64,000 nucleotides of DNA. Source: Myxococcales bacterium. GTDB taxonomy: Bacteria; Myxococcota_A; Polyangia; Polyangiales; Ga0077539. Position 1 is the stretch's first letter; every line of letters starts with the position of its first letter. Position numbers and translations under genes: made by a program. Where the stretch lies: the NCBI GenBank assembly GCA_013298625.1, contig JAAFIF010000011.1, forward strand, positions 68,435-132,434, in the 5' to 3' direction. The notes under the pieces are model-generated. The model was given only the letters and a program-made list of their open reading frames with translations, made no database searches and was not told the DNA's origin. Shown piece after piece: positions 28,128-37,137 of this stretch.

Positions 28128-30314
28128 ATGTTCGATCGCGCTCGGGGCGTTTCTTTTTGCTTGCGCACGAAGGGGAGCTGTCTCTCGATCGTCGCGTCAT
28201 CGGTGTTGGCCTCGCTCGTGGCGTGCTCGCCACCGCCGCCGCCGGCGGACGCGAGCGCGAACGACGCGGCGATGGAGGCCGCGGTCGAGACCGGCGTCGC
28301 CGATGCCGCGACCGACGCGCCGAGCGGGCCCAACCCTGAGGACTGCGACCCGCTCGACGAAGGCAACTGCGCGTATCCGTGGCCTTCGAACCTGTACCTG
28401 CGGCCCGACCCTGCGCGCGCGACGGGGGTGACGCTCGGGTTCGGCCCCACGTCGCTGCCGCGCAACGCCGGCAATCTTCCGGTCGACCCCACGCCGTGGC
28501 GCAGGCTCGACGGCTACATGGTCGGCGAAGCGGCGATGACGTACCAACGCGACCTCGACCCTGCGGGGCTGCCGACCGAATACAACGTCGCGCCGTCGAT
28601 GGCCGCGGACGCGAGGATCTTGTACTTCGAGGTCGTCGGCAGCGGAGCGAGCGCCACGCTGCGGCGCATCCCGTACTTCGCCGAGCTCGACTCGCAAGAG
28701 CCCGACCCGACGAAGAAGTCGCTGATCATTCGCCCGGCGGTGATCTTGAAAGAGGGCACGCGGTACGTGATCGCGCTGCGCAATTTGAGGGCGCGCGACG
28801 GATCGACGATCGAGCCATCGACGGCGTTTCGAGCGCTGCGAGACCGCACGGCGATGTCGGACCCGCGCCTCGCGCCGCGCGTCGCGCGCTTCGAAGAGAT
28901 GTTCGGCTGGCTCGCCGCGGCGGGGATCGCCCGCGAGTCGCTGACCCTCGCGTGGGACTACAACACGGCGAGCTCGCGCGCGACGCACGGGCCGCTCTTG
29001 CACATGGCGAGCGACGTGCTGCGGAGGCTCCCCGACGGCCCCGAGCTGCAAAACGTGCAGGTGACCGAGTTCACCATGGAGCAGAGCGCGGACATCGCGT
29101 TCGAGATCCGCGCGACCGCGCCGGTGCCGCACTACATGCGCGAGCGGATCGTGCGCGGCTGGTCTTGGTTCGTGTTCAACAACGACGCGAACGGGATGCC
29201 GCAGCCCGATGGCGTGACGGACATCGACGTGTTGATCCGCGTTCCGCGCTCGGCGGTGCGGTCGGCGACCAATCCGAACCCAGAGCCGCACAGCCTCGTG
29301 CAGTACGGCCACGGGCTGATGGGCTCGGGCACCGAGGTGCGCGCGGGCTACAACAACTTCATCGCGAACAACCACCGCGCGATCTTCTTCGCGTCGAGCC
29401 TGCAGGGCATGTCCGCGGAGGACTTCGTCACGGTCGGCCAGGTGCTCAGGGATTTTTCACGGTTTCCGTTCATCGCGGACCGGCTGCACCAGGGCCTCGT
29501 GAACTGGGTCGCCGTGATGCGCACGATGATGCGAAGGTTTCCGATGATGAGCGAGGTGACCTCTCGCGGCGTGCGCGTCAACGTCGACGAGCGTTTCTAC
29601 TCGGGCATCTCGCAGGGCGGCATCTTCGGCGGAACGTACGTCGCCATCAGCCCCGACATCACGCGCGGACACCTCGGCGTCCCGGGCAACAACTACGGGA
29701 CGCTGTTGCACCGTTCGAAGGACTTCGACGGCTACTTCAACACGCTGAAGCTCGCGTATCGCGACAACCGAGATCACCTGGTGCTGCTCTCGCTCGGCGA
29801 GCTGCTGTGGTCCCAAGTCGACCCGGTGAGCTACTACCGCCACGTTCAGGCAGAGCCGTTCATGGGATTGCCTCGGCACTACGTGCTGCTCGCCGCTGCG
29901 AAGGGCGACCAGCAAGTGGCGACGTTCACCAACGAGCTGCCTGCGCGATCCGACATGGAGATTCCCATCATGGGAGTCTACGAGAACCCCATGAACCCGA
30001 TGGCGCGCACGAGCGTCGAGCTCGCGACCAACGCGATGTACCCGCGCCGCGGCTCGGGCACAGTGCTCTGGGACCTGGGAAATCCCTGGCAAGAGCCAGG
30101 CAATCGAACGATCTCTGACGAGGTCGAGCGCATGTACAGCGACCCGCACGGCCGGCCGCGAAGCATGCACGCCTGGCACACGCGCCAGATGATTCATTTC
30201 TTCCGCGGCACGCCCCAGAGCGAGGCGCCGGAGATCATCGACGTGTGCAACGGCCAGGCGTGCGCGTTCACCAACTGCTTCGGCAGCGTCGCGCAGTGCG
30301 CTCCGCGCTTCTGA
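28128..30314 (+). CDS. Secreted lipoprotein with alpha/beta-hydrolase (lipase-like) fold
   Basis: A 728-residue lipoprotein: signal sequence with lipobox LVAC (Cys33), then an Asp/Ala linker. The nucleophile elbow GISQG is at 493-497 (Ser495), and an oxyanion-like GHGLMGSG lies about 90 residues earlier. The length and the N-terminal beta domain (CDPLDEGNCAYPWPSNLY start) recall the extracellular lipase/Pla-1/VolA-type proteins. The catalytic Asp and His cannot be placed confidently. ATG 28128 is chosen over the upstream start because it follows AAGGAAAGG and gives a proper lipoprotein signal. The penicillin-acylase-like gene follows after 16 bp, so the two form an operon of surface hydrolases. 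Substrate unknown. Confidence 0.8.
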   Translation: MFDRARGVSFCLRTKGSCLSIVASSVLASLVACSPPPPPADASANDAAMEAAVETGVADAATDAPSGPNPEDCDPLDEGNCAYPWPSNLYLRPDPARATGVTLGFGPTSLPRNAGNLPVDPTPWRRLDGYMVGEAAMTYQRDLDPAGLPTEYNVAPSMAADARILYFEVVGSGASATLRRIPYFAELDSQEPDPTKKSLIIRPAVILKEGTRYVIALRNLRARDGSTIEPSTAFRALRDRTAMSDPRLAPRVARFEEMFGWLAAAGIARESLTLAWDYNTASSRATHGPLLHMASDVLRRLPDGPELQNVQVTEFTMEQSADIAFEIRATAPVPHYMRERIVRGWSWFVFNNDANGMPQPDGVTDIDVLIRVPRSAVRSATNPNPEPHSLVQYGHGLMGSGTEVRAGYNNFIANNHRAIFFASSLQGMSAEDFVTVGQVLRDFSRFPFIADRLHQGLVNWVAVMRTMMRRFPMMSEVTSRGVRVNVDERFYSGISQGGIFGGTYVAISPDITRGHLGVPGNNYGTLLHRSKDFDGYFNTLKLAYRDNRDHLVLLSLGELLWSQVDPVSYYRHVQAEPFMGLPRHYVLLAAAKGDQQVATFTNELPARSDMEIPIMGVYENPMNPMARTSVELATNAMYPRRGSGTVLWDLGNPWQEPGNRTISDEVERMYSDPHGRPRSMHAWHTRQMIHFFRGTPQSEAPEIIDVCNGQACAFTNCFGSVAQCAPRF

Positions 30315-30330
30315 CAGACCGCGAAGAAGG

Positions 30331-33300
30331 ATGCACCCCACCGTGCGAAAGCTCACCCTGCAGCGCTTGTTCATCTCCGCGGCGTTTCCGTGCGCGCTCG
30401 TCGCGTGCTCGCCGCCCCCCGCGACGCCGGACGCAGAGGCGTCCGTGACGCTGGACGCCTCCGACGAAAGCACCGAGAGCGACGCGGGCCCGGACGTCGT
30501 CGACGTCGTGCTTCCGCCAGGACCACCGGGACAGATCCTCGGCGTTCGCGAAGAGGGCAACGTCGTGATCCCGTCGCTGCGCGCAGACGTCAACGTCGTG
30601 TACACCGAGGCGAAGATCCCGCACGTGTACGCGGCGAACACGCGAGACGCGTACGTCGTTCAGGGCTTCTTGCTCGGGCGCGATCGGTACTTTCAGATCG
30701 AGCTCCAGCGAAGGGTGGGCCTCGGAACGGCCTCGGAGCTCCTGGGCGATCGCGGCCTCGCGCTCGACACGCTCTCGCGCGGCCGCGGCTACAAGGTCAT
30801 CGCCGATCGATTGCTCGCGCAGATGGGCGCCGCGGAGCTCGAGGCGCTCGACGCGTTCGCGGAGGGGTTCAACGCGTACGTCACGGCGGTGCGCGCGCGG
30901 CGCATCCCGGCGCCCACCGAAGTGAGGCTCATCGGGTTGATCTTGGGCATGGGCGCGAACCCCGCGCAGATCATGCAGACCATCACGCGCCGCGACCTCG
31001 CTGGGGTGCTCGCGCTGGTGCTCGCGAACTCGAGCTTCACGACGGACGACCTCGATCGCGCCCGCGCGGCGCTCACGTTCGACGCGCTGTACAACGCGCT
31101 TCCCGCGGGCAGCTCGGTCTCGATGGGAGAGAGAACCCAACGACGCAACCTCGTGCGCTCGGAGATCTTCGAGCGCGTCCAGCCGTTGACGGACGTGACG
31201 TCGGCGCTCGGGCTCGCCACGGACTCGCGCATGGGCGTGATGGCGAGGCGGTCGCGGCGAACACGCACACACAATCAACGTGGCCCTCGCGTCGAGCGCG
31301 CGATGCTCGAGCGGCTCATCGCCAGCAACGAGCCGCTCGAACGCCTGCGCCGCGGCGAGCGCGGAGGCGAGTACGGCTCGAACGCCTGGGCGGTCTCGGG
31401 CCGGGGAACGGCGGACGGCTCGACGCTGCTCGCGGGCGACGGGCACTTGCCGCTGAGCGTCCCGACGCTGCTCTATCAACTGCACACGGACACCAGCGTT
31501 TTTGCTGGCGAAGGAGCCACAGGCGAGAGCTTGATGGGGCTGTTCTTTCCCGGCATCCCGTGGATGGGGCTCGGCACCAACGGCAGCGTCGCGTGGAGCT
31601 TCACGTACCTCTACGGAGACCTGACGGACTGGTACTCCGAGCGCATTCAGCTCGACGCGATGGGGCGGCCCAGAGAGTCGTTCTTTCGCGGCGCGTGGCG
31701 CCCGTTGGTCGCGACAGAAGAGTCGTACACCGTGGCCGACGTCCCCGCGCTCATGTCCGTCGGACGCACCGAGCGGCTCACGCGCTGGACGACGTTCGAC
31801 GGGCGCTACCTCGCCTCGATCGAAGGCGACGTCGCGATGCCCGGACAGACCGCTCCGCCGGGGCGATCGATCATCGACGTGCTGGGGACGAGGATCATCC
31901 CGCGCGACGTGGACGGCGACGGAAACGTCAGCGCGGTCACGTTTGATTATGTGGGCTTCGACGTGAGCAACGTCCCCGGCGCGCTGCGCGACTTCGAGCG
32001 CGCGCGCACGGTGCGAGACATGCGCGACGCGCAGCGACGGTTCGTCGCGTTTGCGCAGAACTTCGTCGGCACCGACAAGGACGGCGCGGTCTACTACTCT
32101 GGCTATACGGGCGCGCCGTGCCGTCGGTACTTGCCGCGCATGGGCATGGGCGCCGCGCAGCGATGGGCGCCAGGCGCGGACCCGCGATTGCTCGTGGACG
32201 GGACGCAGTACGGCGGGTTCTCGATCCCGACGGACGCGATGGGGCGCGTCGACGAAGCGGCCGGGGCGAGCGACGACTACCGTTGCGTGGTTCCGTTTGC
32301 GCAGTGGCCGCAGTCGCTGGACCCCGAGCGAGGCTACGCCCTCACGGCCAACAACGACCTCGGCGGAACGAGCCTCGACAACAACCTCGCCAACGACCCG
32401 CAGTACCTCGGCGGACCGTGGGACGTCGGCTACCGCGCGCGCACGATTCGCGACGCGCTCGCCGGCCACGTCACGCGCCGCGACGGCACGGTCGAATCGA
32501 TGGCTGCTCTGCAAGGCAACCACCGCAGCCCCCTCGCGGGCGTCTTCGTCGCGCCCCTCGTCGCTGCGATCGAGCGGGCCCGCGCTGTCGCTGGCGGAGC
32601 GACCGCGTCCAACGACGCCGAGACGCGCATGGCCGCGGCGTACACCGCCAACCGCACCCCGATCGATCAAGCGCTCGCTCGTGTGCAGGCGTGGCTGGCG
32701 CGCGGCGCCGTCGCCGAGTCCGGAGTCGAGACGTTCTACGAGACGCCGACCGCGGACCAGCGCAGCGACGCGGCGGCCACGATGATCTTCAACGCGTTCT
32801 ATCGCTCGCTGCAGGCGCTCGCGCTGGGCGACGAAGGGATCGACCCGATCCTCGACACCGACGCCCGCTTCCTTCGCGGCGCGACGATGGTCGACATCGT
32901 GCGCAACCGCGGCAGCAACCCGTCCAACCTCGCGTCGTACGACATGGCGCGGGGCGAGAGCGTGTTTTGGGACGACGCGCGCACGGCCGCGATCGAGAGC
33001 TCGAACGAGGTCATCGTGCAGTCGTTTGCGCGAGCGCTCACCGAGCTCACGGCAGCGCCGAGCGCCGTCGGCGAAGGAGGCTTCGGCACCGCGGATCAGT
33101 CGCAGTGGCTCTGGGGGCTTCGCCACCAGGTCGCGCTCGAGTCGATCATCACGGCGTACGCAGGCGGAAGCGTCTCGGGCATCGAGGCGCTCACCAACGC
33201 GCAAGAGATCAGCACGCGACGGCTGCCGCTGGCGCCCATGCTCGCGGCGAGCGACCCGCGCTCGGGGCTCAAGTGGTTTCCGCGGCCGGGAGACTTCTAC

Positions 33301-33564
33301 AACGTCGACGCGGCCAACCCGCCCAACGCAGGGGCGAACTGGACGTATCGCAACGGCGCGGTGATGCGCATGGTGATCGAGCTTCGGCAGGGCCGCGTGC
33401 GCGGACAAAACGTGATTCCCGCCGGACAAAACGGGGGAAACATGTCCCCCAACTTCGACGATCAAGCCCGCCTGTGGCTCGCCAACCGCGCGCTCCCCTT
33501 GCGCTACACGGTCGACGAAGTCGTGGCCAACGCGACCGGGCGCGAGCGCTTCAGCGCGCGCTGA
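30331..33564 (+). CDS. Penicillin acylase family (Ntn-hydrolase) lipoprotein
   Basis: 1077 residues, longer than the usual 750-850. A lipoprotein signal (lipobox LVAC near residue 30) and an Asp/Glu/Ala-rich linker precede the acylase. The alpha-chain part shows DVNVVYTEAKIPHVYAANTRDAYVVQGFLLGRDRYFQIEL, typical of the family. Self-cleavage would occur before Ser350 in GEYGSNAWAVSG, which becomes the N-terminal nucleophile of the beta chain; DGHLPL follows as expected. Relatives hydrolyse penicillins, cephalosporin side chains or acyl-homoserine lactones, so quorum quenching is one possibility, but substrate cannot be read from sequence. GAAGAAGG precedes ATG 30331. It is cotranscribed with the lipase-like gene. 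Confidence 0.92.
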   Translation: MHPTVRKLTLQRLFISAAFPCALVACSPPPATPDAEASVTLDASDESTESDAGPDVVDVVLPPGPPGQILGVREEGNVVIPSLRADVNVVYTEAKIPHVYAANTRDAYVVQGFLLGRDRYFQIELQRRVGLGTASELLGDRGLALDTLSRGRGYKVIADRLLAQMGAAELEALDAFAEGFNAYVTAVRARRIPAPTEVRLIGLILGMGANPAQIMQTITRRDLAGVLALVLANSSFTTDDLDRARAALTFDALYNALPAGSSVSMGERTQRRNLVRSEIFERVQPLTDVTSALGLATDSRMGVMARRSRRTRTHNQRGPRVERAMLERLIASNEPLERLRRGERGGEYGSNAWAVSGRGTADGSTLLAGDGHLPLSVPTLLYQLHTDTSVFAGEGATGESLMGLFFPGIPWMGLGTNGSVAWSFTYLYGDLTDWYSERIQLDAMGRPRESFFRGAWRPLVATEESYTVADVPALMSVGRTERLTRWTTFDGRYLASIEGDVAMPGQTAPPGRSIIDVLGTRIIPRDVDGDGNVSAVTFDYVGFDVSNVPGALRDFERARTVRDMRDAQRRFVAFAQNFVGTDKDGAVYYSGYTGAPCRRYLPRMGMGAAQRWAPGADPRLLVDGTQYGGFSIPTDAMGRVDEAAGASDDYRCVVPFAQWPQSLDPERGYALTANNDLGGTSLDNNLANDPQYLGGPWDVGYRARTIRDALAGHVTRRDGTVESMAALQGNHRSPLAGVFVAPLVAAIERARAVAGGATASNDAETRMAAAYTANRTPIDQALARVQAWLARGAVAESGVETFYETPTADQRSDAAATMIFNAFYRSLQALALGDEGIDPILDTDARFLRGATMVDIVRNRGSNPSNLASYDMARGESVFWDDARTAAIESSNEVIVQSFARALTELTAAPSAVGEGGFGTADQSQWLWGLRHQVALESIITAYAGGSVSGIEALTNAQEISTRRLPLAPMLAASDPRSGLKWFPRPGDFYNVDAANPPNAGANWTYRNGAVMRMVIELRQGRVRGQNVIPAGQNGGNMSPNFDDQARLWLANRALPLRYTVDEVVANATGRERFSAR

Positions 33565-33567
33565 GCG

Positions 33568-35076
33568 CTACTCGACGCGAACGGGGGCGGCGTACACCCA
33601 GGGCACCTCGCGCACGTAGCGCTCGAGCCTCGGGAGGTACGGCCGCGCGTGGTTGGGCGTGATGTCCACCTCGGCGCGGTACACGCCAGGGCCGGGTACG
33701 GTCCAACGCAGCTCGCGCGGGTCGCTCGCGAGCTCGGTCCAGCCCGTCGCGCTGCTCGCGTCCGCCCTGAGAATTCGCACACGGATCGTCGGTGTCGGAA
33801 GCGAGGCGTCGAGCCCGAGCACCCGCGGCGCCGCGGCTTCGAGCTGCAGGTTCGCGCTCATCGGGACCGTCGCGCCGTCGGCGAGCGAGCGCGCGCCGTT
33901 GGCGTTGATGTTCCACTGAAAGCCCTCGGCGACGCCCCAGGCTTCGAAGCGCACGCGCGCCCTCGCCGCGCGCAACGCAGCGAGCAGAGAAGCGCGGGTC
34001 GGCGCGCCCTCGATGATCAGCTCGTTGCTGAACCAACGAAACACCCTGCGGTAGCTGTCCCCGCGCTCTCCGTCGGCGAGCAGTCGCTGGATGGTGTTCT
34101 CGTGCGCGTCCGAGCCCGCCACGCCGACCACGCTCTGGCCGTCGCGCCACAGCGCGCTCCACCGCGCGAGATCTGGGTTGTTCTCTCGAAACACGCCGAG
34201 AAACAGCAGGTCCGGCTCGGTCCCGAAGCGCGCGTCGATGAACCGCGGGATGTCCGCGAAGAACTCTCCGATGTCCACGCCGAGGTATGGGCCTGCGATG
34301 CGCGGGTCGAGGTTGGCGTGCACGTTGTAGAGCTCGGTTCCGTCCGGGCGCAGCGACAGCGTGAAGGGGATCTCTTTCTGCTCGGCGTGCGGGATCACCA
34401 CGAAGCCGCCCGCCGCACGAAACGCAGCCACGGACGCCACCGACGCCGTGCGGTACGTCTCGATCAAGCTCGCGCCGCTGAGCGGCTGCGGGTGCTCTCT
34501 CAGCGCGATCGGCATGAGCTCGTTCTCGGCGCCGGGCAGCACCATCACCGAGTGGCCATCGTCGCACTGCAGCGTGTAGCCGACGGTGCGGCCCTCTTCG
34601 ACCTCGGGCCGATCGCCCGCGCGCATTTGCAGCACGCGCTCGAAGGCGCCCTCGGCCATGAGCGACGAGTGCTCCGTGAGAAACACCGCGTCCACGCGCG
34701 TGCGACAGAGCGCGCGCCGAAAGCTCTGCAGGCACGGCTCATTGGGGCCGCCGTCGACATACGGCTCTCCGTCGCACGCGTCGTGCGAGTGCACCGAGTG
34801 CGCGTGAATGATCGCGCGCACCGACCGCCGCGAAGCCCCTGCGTCCGTCGCCCACGCCGCCGCTGGCGGCAGCTCGTGGGGCCACGCTGGGAGCGCAGGC
34901 CGCGCGTCCACGGTCGCGATGTCGTCCGGGACCACCGCGTCCGATGCAGGAAGATCCGGGCCGCTGTCGGGCACGGAGGCGTCGCTGATCGCGCCGCGAT
35001 TGCACCCCGCGGAGCCGAGAATCGACGCGATCGACAGCAATTTCAGCGAGAAGCTCGCGATTCGCGTGGGGCGCAT
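33568..35076 (-). CDS. PHP-superfamily metal-dependent hydrolase lipoprotein
   Basis: 502 residues from ATG 35076. A signal sequence ends in GSAGC (Cys25), followed by an Asp/Ala/Pro-rich linker. The catalytic part shows PHP-like metal motifs in order: IHAHSVHSHD, then DAVFLTEHSSL, an Asn/Glu segment (LPGAENEL), and later VVIPHAE. Together they suit a di- or trinuclear metal phosphoesterase fold. The C-terminal 150 residues are beta-rich. Members act on phosphoesters, but the extracytoplasmic location makes the substrate uncertain. Convergent with the acylase gene (3 bp apart). The frame extends upstream to 35202 without a signal peptide, so the internal ATG is preferred. Confidence 0.78.
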   Translation of the reverse strand: MRPTRIASFSLKLLSIASILGSAGCNRGAISDASVPDSGPDLPASDAVVPDDIATVDARPALPAWPHELPPAAAWATDAGASRRSVRAIIHAHSVHSHDACDGEPYVDGGPNEPCLQSFRRALCRTRVDAVFLTEHSSLMAEGAFERVLQMRAGDRPEVEEGRTVGYTLQCDDGHSVMVLPGAENELMPIALREHPQPLSGASLIETYRTASVASVAAFRAAGGFVVIPHAEQKEIPFTLSLRPDGTELYNVHANLDPRIAGPYLGVDIGEFFADIPRFIDARFGTEPDLLFLGVFRENNPDLARWSALWRDGQSVVGVAGSDAHENTIQRLLADGERGDSYRRVFRWFSNELIIEGAPTRASLLAALRAARARVRFEAWGVAEGFQWNINANGARSLADGATVPMSANLQLEAAAPRVLGLDASLPTPTIRVRILRADASSATGWTELASDPRELRWTVPGPGVYRAEVDITPNHARPYLPRLERYVREVPWVYAAPVRVE

Positions 35077-35339
35077 CCGCTGCGCCGACCGTCGCTCGTA
35101 CCTCGAAAGAATCACGCGTCGCAGTGTGTTCGCTGCGCGACAAGGGTTCAACACCGCGGCGCAATCGGATACTGTCCGACCCGCCGTCGAGGAAGCGCCC
35201 ACGTCGGCGCGATTTCAACACAACCCGGCACTGCTCTGCGCTCGCGCGTCGGTCCAGCGTTCTCCAACCAAGTGGGGATCCTGGGCAGGCGACGGGCAAG
35301 GGCGGTCCCAAACTCCCCGACGTGTTCTGGAGGACTGGC

Positions 35340-37097
35340 ATGCGCCGCAACCACCTGTTCGCCCGCGCGACGTTGGCTCTCGCTCTCACGATTTCGTCGA
35401 GCGCGTTCGTCGCTGGCTGTGAGAACGAGGCGGACCCGAAGACCTGGGTCAAGAAGCTCAGCGAGCCCGCGCGACGCACGGGCGCGATGGTTCGCTTGAA
35501 GAAGATCTTCGACGAGACACTCGCCGGAGCGAACCAAGACTCGAACCACCCGCGCGTCCGTGCGTTTCTCGACGGGGCCATCGAGCCCATCGCGCGCACG
35601 TTTATGGCCAACGCGGATGACAACATCATGCGCAAAGAGGCCATCGAGATCCTCGCGCAGTCGAACGACCCGCGCGCGATCGACGCGCTGCTCTCGGCGT
35701 TGACCTTCCGCGCTGGCAGCCAGGACAGCGAGCGCATCGCGCTGCGCGCTGTGCAGGGGCTGAAGACCATGGTCGCGCGGATCCCCGACGCGAAGAAGGG
35801 CGCCGTCGTCCAGGGCCTCGTCGCGGTGATCGACCGCGCGCAGGGCAACGGCGGCAACATGATGCAGATCCGCTTTCACTCGCTCACCGCGCTCGGGCTG
35901 CTGCACGCCACGGACGCAGTGGACTCCATCGCGCGCGTGCTCTCCCGCCGCCTGGCGGACCAAGAGATCTCGACGGCGCGCGCCGCGGCCGACGCGCTCG
36001 GCATCATCGGCGACCCGCGCGGGGTCGACGCGCTCGTGTACGGCCTGTTTCTCAACGTGCGCGCGCAAAACGCGTTTCCGCACTGCCAGCGGGCGCTCGC
36101 GCGCATCGGCGCGCAGCACGCTGTGCCCAAGCTCCTGGCGACGCTCGCGGGCTCCAATCAGCAGGTCAACGCGCTGATCACGGAGTACGGCAACATCCCC
36201 AACGCTCCGCCCGTCCCCGAGGGCCTGGTCAAGAGCACGACCGCCGACGTCCTGCGCGAGTTCGCCTCGCCCGACGCGGTCCCGCCGCTGCTCGCGCTGC
36301 TCAACAGCACGACCGAGACCGAGAACGTGCGCGCGGCCGCGGGCGAAGCGCTCGCGTACACGGCCATGGCGATCCCCGCGCAGAAGGCCGCGATCGTGCA
36401 AGCGTTGCACGCGGCGTTCACCCGCGACCGCAACCCCTCCGAAGAGACCGGCTGGAGCGCGCTCACGTTCGCTTCGAAGCTCTCGCTCGTTGGCGACCCG
36501 ACCTCGATCCCGCTGGTGCTCGCGGCGCTCAACAACCGCGGGATCCAAGCGTTTCAGTACGCGCCGCAGCGCGCCGGGCTCTTGCTCGCGTTCGCCTCGC
36601 TCGCGCGCCACGGCAACGTCGCCGAGTTCGATCGCATCGAAGGCGACCTTCGTCGGCAGTTCAACGCCGCGATCGCTGAAGACGCCTCGGCCGCGCGCGA
36701 CATTCGCCCGCAGCTCGCCACGCTCGACAAGCTGCGCGCGGTGATCGAGATCGCCCGCACGTGCAACGACGGCGACACCGCGTGCTACATCCGCTCGCTC
36801 GAGAGCCCCTCGACCGAGGCCGTCCGCAAGGCGGCGTACATGCTCGCGTGGACCACGCCCGACGCCCAGCGCGCTCAGGCGATCGCCGCGCTCGAAGGCA
36901 AGCTCAACCACGCAGACCTGCTCGTGCGCCGCTCGGTCATGGTCGCGATCGACGCGCTCACGCCCGCGGGCTCGGCCAGCACGCTGACCAAGCTCCAAGA
37001 CCTCATTCGCGCCGAAGAGGGACAAGAGAGCAAGATCCTCTCGCACCTGTGGGCGGAGCTTCTCATCGGCCGCCTGCGCAGCCGCGCCGCGCACTGA
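35340..37097 (+). CDS. HEAT-repeat lipoprotein
   Basis: 585 residues with a lipoprotein signal (lipobox VAGC, Cys27) and then almost entirely HEAT-like helical repeats, for example RKEAIEILAQSNDPRAIDALLSAL, ARAAADALGIIGDPRGVDALVYGLF and VRAAAGEALAYTAMAIPAQKAAIVQAL. Such arrays serve as protein-binding surfaces in the periplasm or at the outer membrane. A GGAGG site lies 6 bp before ATG 35340. The divergent neighbour is the PHP lipoprotein. The FHA-sigma54 regulator follows after 40 bp and may be cotranscribed. Partner unknown. Confidence 0.88.
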   Translation: MRRNHLFARATLALALTISSSAFVAGCENEADPKTWVKKLSEPARRTGAMVRLKKIFDETLAGANQDSNHPRVRAFLDGAIEPIARTFMANADDNIMRKEAIEILAQSNDPRAIDALLSALTFRAGSQDSERIALRAVQGLKTMVARIPDAKKGAVVQGLVAVIDRAQGNGGNMMQIRFHSLTALGLLHATDAVDSIARVLSRRLADQEISTARAAADALGIIGDPRGVDALVYGLFLNVRAQNAFPHCQRALARIGAQHAVPKLLATLAGSNQQVNALITEYGNIPNAPPVPEGLVKSTTADVLREFASPDAVPPLLALLNSTTETENVRAAAGEALAYTAMAIPAQKAAIVQALHAAFTRDRNPSEETGWSALTFASKLSLVGDPTSIPLVLAALNNRGIQAFQYAPQRAGLLLAFASLARHGNVAEFDRIEGDLRRQFNAAIAEDASAARDIRPQLATLDKLRAVIEIARTCNDGDTACYIRSLESPSTEAVRKAAYMLAWTTPDAQRAQAIAALEGKLNHADLLVRRSVMVAIDALTPAGSASTLTKLQDLIRAEEGQESKILSHLWAELLIGRLRSRAAH

Positions 37098-37137
37098 GCG
37101 CGCCCGCTCGGGGGGATAGTGTTGTAGCCTCGCGCTT

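Noticed and set aside
30268..33465. 1065-residue open frame on the - strand opposite the acylase gene
   Set aside because: His/Arg/Ala-rich shadow frame; the + strand codes a recognisable penicillin acylase-family protein.
30331..33564. Acylase as a proven AHL-quorum-quenching enzyme
   Set aside because: Substrate class within the family cannot be deduced from the sequence.
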